A DNA stretch of 64,000 nucleotides from Ceratodon purpureus (Eukaryota; Streptophyta; Bryopsida; Pseudoditrichales; Ditrichaceae), in contig CM026426.1 of the NCBI GenBank assembly GCA_014871385.1, forward strand, positions 39,339,799 to 39,403,798, in the 5' to 3' direction. Positions 47,730 through 54,889 of this stretch are shown piece by piece. Numbering within the stretch: the stretch's first letter is position 1; each line of letters starts with the position of its first letter. A program made the position numbers and the translations under genes. The notes beneath the pieces are model-generated. The model was not told the DNA's origin. It did no database searches and saw nothing but the letters and a program-made list of their open reading frames with translations.

Positions 47730-48480
47730 AGCTGCTGTCCCGCACTACGGAAAAGAGCTTCACATAACACCAACACAAAAGAGGCAGAGACATTCCCTAC
47801 TCTTATCTTAAATATCCCTGAAGAAGATGCTTGGCGCCCTTGAAAATCGGCTATTCATTCATTTAAAAGTTGTCATCCTCCTAAACCGAATGGAAAAAGA
47901 TGAAGGTTTAGCAGAGGTCATTTAGCATTTTAAAAAAATTGGAAAATGAAAATTAAAAAAAAAAAAACATTTATATAAATTGAAATTAAAAAGATTAAAG
48001 TAAAGAATAGCAATATTTAATATGAAGGTTGAAAATAATATGACGGAGATTAACAAATTGAATGTGAAAATAAAATGATTGTGAAAATAAAATGAAGGAG
48101 AGAATTAAATGAAAAGAGGCTTTTGACCCCTCTAACAAGATAGATATAATAAAGAAAATTTTATAAAAAATACAAGACAAATATCAAAAAAATTAAAAAA
48201 AAATAAGAAAAAGGAGAAAGGCATGCAGACTATGGTGGATGAATTCTAGCAATGCTAAGAAAATGTTACGAAATTAAATGTTACTTGATCCCTGTTCAGA
48301 GGTTCAATACCAATACATTTTAAGTAGTAATTTGCATATAAATTTAAGGAGATAATGGGAATTACTATATGCCTGAACTAGTTAGAAGGAGCTGGAGCAT
48401 AGTAATTGGTGCACATGAAAAATTTAATCACCAAGAAAAGAGAATATGAACTACAAATTCAATGAAAATACTGTATTTAG
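47730..48480. other. AT-rich inner right part of the MULE
   Basis: Strongly AT-rich, with poly-A runs and no credible coding frame. It passes into the right terminal inverted repeat at about 48,480. Confidence 0.5.
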
Positions 48481-48689
48481 TCCACGGTTATAGGGTCAAT
48501 AAAATTACTAAAATAAGAGTATTTCTAAAAATACACTAAGAATATTCGAATCTTCTAATTTTATAATTTATTTTTAGTTTAAAAAGTGCTATTTTTAGGT
48601 TTTGTCCCCCATTCTGTGCTCTCCGCTCTCCAAATCTGCGCTCACCGCTCTCCGCTCTGCGCTCTCCGCTCACGTACAAGCTTCCCTCC

Positions 48690-48698
48690 GATTATTAT
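48690..48698. repeat. MULE target-site duplication, right
   Basis: GATTATTAT, identical to 34,048-34,056. The ATT units continue a little further on this side. Confidence 0.85.
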
Positions 48699-48930
48699 TA
48701 TGACGGTGCAACGGGAATAACTTCCCAATGTGGCACCATTCAATGAATTGTTCACACGTTGCTAGAGTCCATGGTTGCGGTGCAGCTTCCCACCCTCTGA
48801 ATAGCTTTGCTGGATTCAATAAGACATAAACCCTCTTATGTTGGAGGTTTCCATGCCTGACCCGTCCCGCATCCTTTTGCTTTTTCCTCTGCTCTGCCGC
48901 CGTGAGCTGATTTGGTTCTTGCCGTTCCAT
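48690..48930 (-). pseudogene. RING-finger protein, 5' part beyond the MULE
   Basis: The start ATG is taken at 48,930 (MERQEPNQLTAAEQRKKQKD), giving a basic N-terminus, then VYVLLNPAKLFRGW and CEQFIEWCHIGKLFPLHRH. At 48,698-48,690 it meets the GATTATTAT duplication of the MULE. Reading past the MULE and one copy of the duplication, the frame continues without change into the part at 34,047, which shows both that the two pieces are one gene and that the MULE is a clean insertion. Confidence 0.8.
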
Positions 48931-49132
48931 ATCTGCTCGAGGTAGATCGTTCTTCGAAGTCTTCCAAAAGTGCAAAATTAAAAGCCTACGACTACCCCAA
49001 AACCTCAATCACATTTACAAATTATAAACATTTACAAAATTCTCAAATGTAATACACAGACACCATAGAGTTCTCGAGAACAAAAACAAAGACACGTGTC
49101 AGAGTGCTGGGACCCACCTGAGTACCTCGCAA

Positions 49133-49215
49133 TCAGCTACCAAGGGCTGTTGAAGGCAAGGTGCTCAAAGGGGGGGGAGTGCAAAATGAGGGGGGAAATC
49201 GCACTTGTATACTCA
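49133..49215 (-). promoter_or_regulatory. RING gene leader and TATA-like box
   Basis: On the minus strand CCCGTGAGTATACAAG (TATA-like at 49,206-49,211) is followed by a leader containing TTGCCTTCAACAGCCC and GGTAGCTGATTGC. The same blocks occur in the leader of the small gene at 50,149-50,240. Confidence 0.55.
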
Positions 49216-49565
49216 CGGGCGCCAGGGAACGGGCGCGAACAACCTGCTACAGGCGCGAGCGGAAACCCGACGGGCACGCGCGGGCGCCGACGGCGGGGTT
49301 TCGGCCGTGTATACCTCCGCGCCCGCGCGGATATCAACGAGCGCGAGCGGTTCAGTGGCGGGTATATGACTGGCGCGAGCGGGTTTTACTGCGCGCGAGC
49401 GGGTACCGACCCAGTCTTCGTCGGGCGCGCCCGGGCGTCGTCCGAGTACCGAAGGGGCGCGCGCGCGGACGTCGATGCGGGAGCGCGGATATTAGTCGGG
49501 CGCGATCCGAATTGCACGGGCGCGACCGTCGGGCGCCAACGCTGGATGGACGGGCGCGAGCACTA
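49215..49565 (+). repeat. GGGCGCG array 6 (RING gene promoter side)
   Basis: GGGCGCG(A/C)(G/C)C repeats, starting next to the TATA-like box of the RING gene. Confidence 0.85.
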
Positions 49566-49696
49566 GTCCAGGACCAGCGCCACCACAAACTAGAGAACTG
49601 TTAAAAATCAGCGTAACCATAGAGAACTTGCAAATTCAGAGTTAAAAAAAAATACTTTATTTATTTTGAAAATGTATCACTTCATTGTAAAGTCGA

Positions 49697-50101
49697 TTAC
49701 AGTGCCATGCACTCTAGGTACCGGTCCTCTAGGTCTTTCAAGTGCGTCTCGAAATGGTTCGTTTGAGCACTAGAGACAATATTAGGGACACAAAGTATTG
49801 CCATCTCCTTCTTCAGTTCTTTGATGAGATCGCCAATCTCATAGTCAAGTTCTTCGACAGTCGCTTGGGTTGCCAACTACTCTTCAGTGGTTGGAGGCAG
49901 AGGGCGTCCATTCTCTGCGTAGGCCACCAATTTGTCACGGCGAGAGATCCAATCCTCAAAGAAGTCATTCAGTTGACGGAGTCGCTCCAGCATTGACCAA
50001 ATAACTGTGTCCGTTCGCTGTGCAATGCCCGGTGGAGTGGCACCATTCGTTAAACTCATAATCGACTTGATTTGTTGGCAATTGCAGGCGTTGGAATTCA
50101 T
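49697..50101 (-). pseudogene. Small helical hAT-borne protein, 134 codons
   Basis: From ATG 50,101: MNSNACNCQQIKSIMSLTNG, then helices with heptad-like spacing (MLERLRQLNDFFEDWISRRD; VEELDYEIGDLIKELKKEM; FETHLKDLEDRYLE), to TAA 49,697. It is probably a coiled-coil protein. One in-frame TAG lies at 49,877 (PTTEE-stop-LATQ). No family recognised. Its promoter (TATA at 50,221-50,230) and leader are close copies of those of the RING gene, so the two may be co-regulated. It is the first gene inside the right end of the hAT. Confidence 0.55.
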
Positions 50102-50148
50102 GTTGGACGGTACAGCGAATGTTGAGAAACCCACCGTAACACTAAGCA

Positions 50149-50232
50149 ATCAGCTACCCTTGGGCTGTTGAAGGCAAAATGCACAAAGTGAGGGGGGTGC
50201 GAATCAGTGGAGGAGGGTGGCATTTTATACTC
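50149..50232 (-). promoter_or_regulatory. TATA box and leader of the small helical gene
   Basis: Minus-strand CGTGAGTATAAAATGCC followed by a leader with TTGCCTTCAACAGCCC and GGTAGCTGATTGC, matching 49,133-49,215. Confidence 0.6.
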
Positions 50233-50234
50233 AC

Positions 50235-50550
50235 GGGGCGGACAGTGTGGGCGCGAGCAGGTTGGGCGCGCGCAGGCTGGTACGGGCGCGAACACGTTCA
50301 TCCTAAGCTACGGGCGCGCGCGACCGTGATTTGGCGAGGGTAATCAGGCGCGATCACTGTGCGCGCGCGAGACAGACGACGGGCGCGATCACTGCGAGCT
50401 CGCGACGAGCGCGGGCGACCTTGATCGGGCGAGGGTAATCGGGCGCGATCACCGCGCGCGCGCGAGACTGACGACGGGCGCGATCAACCACATATGACAG
50501 GCGCGAACAGGCGCAAAGACGCGCGCGGACACGACGACGGGCGCCACCCA
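50235..50550 (+). repeat. GGGCGCG array 7 (right subterminal and promoter side)
   Basis: GGGCGCG(A/C)(G/A)(C/T) repeats between the TATA box of the small gene and the right hAT end. It ends about 147 bp from the terminus, mirroring array 1 on the left. Confidence 0.85.
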
Positions 50551-50697
50551 TGGTAAACAATAGTAAACTGTGAGGACAGTAATTTTGCTCGCGGTCGGGA
50601 GCCCGTCCGATAAGCGTCCGTCCGATAACCGTCCGTCACGTTCGTCACGTGACTACACGACAATTTTTTGGCCCGTCCGTCCATTATGTCAACCCTG

Positions 50698-50705
50698 ATC
50701 AATTC
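50698..50705. repeat. hAT target-site duplication, right
   Basis: ATCAATTC directly outside the right terminal repeat; identical to 21,852-21,859. Confidence 0.9.
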
Positions 50706-51120
50706 TTATTCACATGTTACGTTTAAAAAATTGTGCAGTCAAACTCAGTATCATGAATGTTCGTCATTTGCCATGGCACCATGTTCGTTACAGTATCCGC
50801 ACCCATACCTAATCCTATACCAAGGATAATGTTAAAGATTAGTGGTAAAGGCAGGATTTAAACACTAAACCCTAGCCATCAGAATCCCATCAAAACCCAA
50901 CAAAACCCAACTAAACTAAGTGCTCCAAACCCTCATAGAATGCTTGAAATGTACAATGCAAGTGCAAAAAGAGGTCAAAACTGCATAAAATGGGTCAAAA
51001 GAGCCCCAAAACATGGTACAGCAGCTCCTAACAGCTCTCAGACCTCTCTGACTCTACCTGCTCTAGTGTAGAATGATCTTCCAAAACCCTAAACCTGCCT
51101 CTTAAAGCCTCTGAAAACTA
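50706..51120. other. No gene; flank of the hAT insertion
   Basis: Non-coding, with direct short repeats such as CAAAACCCAACTAAAC near 50,890-50,925. Confidence 0.4.
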
Positions 51121-51124
51121 AGAG

Positions 51125-51237
51125 AATCATCCAGTCGGCTGCGATAGAATTCATCCAGTCGGCTCCGATAGAGTTCATCCAGTCGGCTCCGATAGAGTTC
51201 ATCCAGTCGGCTCTGACAGAGTTCATCCAGCCGACTG
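51125..51237. repeat. 24-bp minisatellite, about five units
   Basis: TTCATCCAGTCGGCTCCGAT followed by AGAG, repeated with few changes. The last unit is followed by an inverted half (CCAGCCGACTGGATGA), which allows a hairpin. Confidence 0.85.
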
Positions 51238-51239
51238 GA

Positions 51240-52315
51240 TGACTGTCGGGGACAGGGATGAAAAACTGTAAAACAACTAGTGGAGACTAAGGAAGGAGAG
51301 ATTAAGAAATCTCCTGTTAACAATTAGTGAATATGTAACTCATTTCTCATGTGGAATTGTAGACTGTCACATGGTGAACTCCTGACAGGCATTTACATAT
51401 TACTAAATAAACAAAAAGTTGCAATCCCCCAAATGAGAACGTGTGCAGATTCTTTGTCCTTTCTGACGTTTACACCCCGTATAGATCTTATTTTATAACA
51501 TCTACCTCTTGACACAGGACTCGTGATTTTGAAATGATTATCGGACGTCAACTTGTAGATGTAGAACTACTTCCCAAAGCAGGCCCAAAACTGAAGTAAG
51601 TATGTTGAACATACTAGCATGGCTTAACGACGTGATATGTTTCCGCTTCCACTTTGACAGTTCATATGTAGGAGCAAAATTAGTATGCCATGCTGAATGC
51701 AGAGTATTCGTTGAGCTAAGAAAGTGTACAAAACAAAATGTGAACTGCCTAACACTGTAGCGGTCCACCATACTTGGGGTCAACCCCTCCATGTATGACG
51801 GTGAATTTTAACATGGCTGTCATTTCCTTGCTACAGGTAGAGGTTCTATAACAGTGTACACTCTATATCAAAACCTCCGATTTCCATGAGATGATAGTTC
51901 TTCTTGGAATGCCATCAGAAGTAATACCCTAATAGTATATAGTATTATGTTTATGTCCGGACTTACAGAGTGCTACTGTGGAAAACAAAGTGGCAGCCAA
52001 AAAAGGTATGTAGACTTTGTCACTCCTTTACGACCCCTCCCTCAGAAGTGGAGAACAGGCCGATCCGTCCACCAAATTTGTCATCTTCAACGAACTACCC
52101 TCCATCTTGGTGTTCACAAACTGAATGGCTCCCAGAGTTGTAGGTGATTCCCTGAAACGAAGTATCTGCGCCTACATACATTTTTGACAGTGTCCACAAT
52201 TGAAAATGCATCGCAGATGGAAGATGGTAAAATGAAACTAAAATCAAATTAGGCCATGAACGTAGCACACATGATTCAAATTCAACAGAGTGTACTTACC
52301 TTTTATGCGGTCTGT
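51240..52315. other. No recognisable gene
   Basis: Short open frames only, without family motifs or convincing splice-bounded exons. Confidence 0.3.
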
Positions 52316-52319
52316 GTTC

Positions 52320-52778
52320 TCATGTCGTCCCCGTCATCTCCGGAGTGGCGCTTCTTGCATTTGCCGTGTCACTACAGTCCGTGCTCTCGACAGTGGACAT
52401 CAAAACACATGTACCACATTTTTTTTTTTGGTTCCTGGCTTGAGGAGGCCTGTAATCGTCGTCAGTATCAGCGATTGGAGATGTCGGTGATGCAAACATA
52501 CTTAGCTCATGCTGATTCTGGGCACAGAGGGTTTCAGCGTACTTCCTGTAAGGTAATTCACTAATTTCTCCTAGCATGTCAACTTAGCGGTAACATGCCA
52601 AGCTCCACTCCTCTTCATTTGACATGTTTATGAAATGACCGATCGTGAGAACTTTAGGGAACACCAACTGATTTCTCTCACCAATTCCGCGGACTGCTGC
52701 AAGCCACCCTAGCAGAGTACTCTTCCCCATAGTAGGCATTCCCGTAGGCGTGGTATCGCAATACATGTGGCCCGACAT
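52320..52778 (-). pseudogene. Unrecognised family, copy 2
   Basis: The frame reads MGKSTLLGWLAAVRGIGERN, LVFPKVLTIGHFINMSNEEE, WSLACYR, then after an in-frame TAA VDMLGEISELPYRKYAETLC and an acidic stretch PIADTDDDYRPP. Segment by segment it matches the minus-strand protein at 18,272-18,840 (LLGWL, FP/LP-V, N..W, LGxxS, Y..Y...C, acidic tail). It is a second, diverged copy of the same family, outside the hAT. Function unknown. Confidence 0.4.
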
Positions 52779-53421
52779 GGAAGCACAGACACCGATCGCT
52801 TCTCAATATTCTATGCGACTACAATATGATGAACAGATGCTTTCCTCCTAAGGAGCAGTCGATTTCCCTGGCGTTTCACATGAATGAAGTGGTGTACCGC
52901 TCAAGACTGATACATAAGAGAGAAGGGCTCTCCAATTAGCACAGGTTCATCTCGACGTATTCTAGAATTAAACAGGATTCCGGCTGAAGTAGCTCGGAAG
53001 GGTCCGCCTTTATTATCCGATACCTAAATGTCATGTCATGTGAAGTCTCTGTTCACAACTTCTAGTTACTACGACATTGACGTCTTTCTAAGCTTTTTGA
53101 ATGTCTTATGTAAAGGAGCGGCATTTATGTGGCGGGATAAACCCTAAACCGTACTTTTGTAAAGATGCAGTCATGTTTACTTGTGTTAGCTACATGAGTC
53201 GCTTTGTCAACTTTTCTTCACCGATTTGGTTTATCGCCACATGTGACGAGGAGAATGCAAATCACCTAAGATCATATATACAGCGCATGTTAAAATCGGA
53301 ACACCTGACTGTCGATTGATCAGATCGGAACACTGGTAGCTTCGAAGCTGCCTTAGCGCTGTGCTTTGCACTTTCAGCGGGTACTTGACATGTTCATACA
53401 AAATATGACAAAATATACAAG

Positions 53422-53900
53422 TATGGCGTCCAAGTAGTTGGGCTTGAATGGGCAGATGAAGGTTTGGGCTCATGGTGCTTGAAATCCAAACATGGGGAGA
53501 ATCTGGGAAGATTCAAACCCGTTGTTGTGGCCGACAAAGGTGCTGCTAAACTTCTCTTTGGGCAGACTGCTTATTCGCCTCTTTTAGGTGAGAATTCTCT
53601 ACCCTATTGATCTCGCCGACATGTCTAAGTTCTTCTTCATGTGTAGACTTTAGCTTGGAAGTCACAGCACTCAGTAAATCAGTATTACGGCGGCGTAACT
53701 ATTAGGAAGGATGAAGACGTTTAATTTTGACGTGTGCTATAAATGCAGAGGGATCTGAACATTTTGAGATGCACAAGAAAGTTGCTGCTGTCACAGCAAC
53801 ACATTGCTTTGCAGTCATGATGGCCTTTCCTTCACCCCTTGATTTAGTGAGTGCCCTACAAGCAGATGGCTGTGCATTGTATTATCTCATTGAACACTAA
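53422..53900 (+). other. Two spliced exons of an unrecognised gene
   Basis: Exon 53,422-53,587 (YGVQVVGLEWADEGLGSW, then RFKPVVVADKGAAKLLFGQT) ends at a GTGAGAATT donor. Exon 53,749-53,900 starts after TGCAG and joins in phase (GSEHFEMHKKVAAVTATHCF, MMAFPSPLDLVSALQADG) to TAA 53,898. Splice phases fit and the text is protein-like, so a former or present host gene is likely. I do not recognise the family, and neighbouring exons were not found. Confidence 0.4.
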
Positions 53901-54516
53901 ACTATTCCTTTGCCTGATGAAGAGTCGAACTGTCGACGACTCGACCCTGTTCTCCTTCCTTTTCTTTTTTTATACACGTGAAATTAGTGTATCCCACTTC
54001 AACTGAACAAGTAAAATTGCCAAGTATATCCTTACCGAGCGTTATAATGGGCGAACTAGAGTTCCTTAGGCATTAGAGCGGAATGTTGTATTCAGAGAAT
54101 CATACTTGGTGCTCTCTTATTCATTGAGTGGTTCTTTCGCGGGGGATTTATTTTGTGTGATGCTTGTACATACCTCGGGCCATAATTGGATTCTTTTGGC
54201 ACTTGCTTGCTATTTGCAATGGATTTAGTGGCAAAGATGTTGTTGAAGTATCGGCGTGTGAGCTGGTTGTTGAAAGCACTTTTTCAGGAACAGAGGCCTG
54301 AGTTTGATGCTGCGTTTGGGTTGCTCGGATTCTGGTTGGTATTGCTCAGAGTCTGGTTAACTGTGTCCATTGTCATCAAGTGCATTGCGATTTTGTTGAC
54401 GAGTTAGAGCTACGCTATTTGTGACCATTGTCACATATTCATGATGATGTCGAATTACCCTCTCAAGATCTTTAGGCAAAGTTGAGTAGAGAGGGGAGAC
54501 AGGGAGAAAAGTAAAC

Positions 54517-54879
54517 ATGGCGAGGGAGGTGGCTAGTCCGTAGAAACAAGCGGAGTCTTTTGAAGGACCAGGGTAACATGTACTTCAAGAAGGACCGACT
54601 AGCAGTAGCAATTGAGGCTTACACTGAGGTCTTCTTCTTTCCATTTTTTTTTCCCATATTGAAAAACCTTTGTAACCATAGATTATGTGCTCCAGTCTTT
54701 GATGGTTTGCTGCATATGAGTTGGGCAACCGGACTGCTGCCTATATAAGTAATAGCATGCTCCATTGTCGTCAACAATATATCCAGAGTCGTAGGTACTT
54801 GCAGTTCTAAGATCACATGGTAATGTTTTAACAAATAGGGTATTATGAGCAGGCAATTAGTCTATGTCCGAATGAGCGG
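54517..54879 (+). pseudogene. TPR-domain protein, first two exons
   Basis: Exon 1 (54,517-54,628) starts MAREVASP, meets a TAG, then after a frame change reads LKDQGNMYFKKDRLAVAIEAYTE, a textbook first TPR helix pair (LKxxGNxxFKxxxxxxAIxxYTxAI). Exon 2 (54,839-54,879) after an AATAG acceptor gives YYEQAISLCPNER, the next TPR, and ends in a GTATGTATT donor. Such proteins are often co-chaperones or assembly factors; which one cannot be said. Nothing of the gene is seen after the donor, where the unclassified minus-strand element gene begins within a few dozen bases, so an insertion in intron 2 is likely. Confidence 0.6.
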
Positions 54880-54889
54880 GTATGTATTG

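Larger units (their letters stand above)
34057..48689 (+). mobile_element. MULE (Mutator-like) transposon, 14.6 kb
   Basis: The ends are inverted repeats: GGGGAAAGTTAGTATGTGAG (left) and GGAGGGAAGCTTGTACGTGA (right, read inward). Both run into GAGCGGAGAGC repeats, AGAGCACAGAATGG, and, after an indel, GACCCTATAACCGTGGA. A 9-bp direct repeat GATTATTAT flanks it (34,048-34,056; 48,690-48,698), the MULE duplication length. It sits inside the hAT's RING gene. Contents: transposase (plus, 43.4-47.0 kb), a divergent block with a repeat/CTD-like gene and a ParB-methyltransferase-like gene (minus, 35.7-42.8 kb), and small genes near each end. It is unusually large for a MULE. Confidence 0.9.
21860..50697 (-). 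mobile_element. Giant hAT transposon, 28.8 kb including a nested MULE
   Basis: The ends are CATGGTTGTCATAATGGAC (left) and, read inward from the right, CAGGGTTGACATAATGGAC; about 20 of the first 23 positions agree. An exact 8-bp direct repeat, ATCAATTC, lies outside both ends (21,852-21,859 and 50,698-50,705), the duplication length of hAT elements. Both ends then carry repeated GTCCGT motifs and, about 130-150 bp in, arrays of GGGCGCG repeats. All four genes assigned to the element (kinase, transposase, RING protein, small helical protein) run on the minus strand. Removing the nested 14.6-kb MULE and one duplication leaves about 14.2 kb. The transposase is broken by two in-frame stops, so this copy is not autonomous now. 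Confidence 0.9.

Noticed and set aside
34040-48710. The inverted GAGCGGAGAGC blocks taken as promoters of two related genes
   Set aside because: They point inward, match to the end of the alignment, and are flanked by GATTATTAT on both outer sides, and the RING frame continues across; they are MULE termini.
22459-50101. A nuclear code reading TAG as glutamine, as in some ulvophyte algae
   Set aside because: Attractive because most breaks are TAG at glutamine-like positions, but TGA also occurs in frame, the hAT transposase ends at TAG with clearly non-coding sequence after it, and the MULE transposase also ends at TAG. Deamination explains it more simply. Not fully excluded.
52700-52760. Walker A-like GMPTMGKST in a minus-strand frame
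   Set aside because: It fits GxxxxGKST, but the related protein at 18.3-18.8 kb has NPSEMDKV at the same place, so the match is most likely chance.
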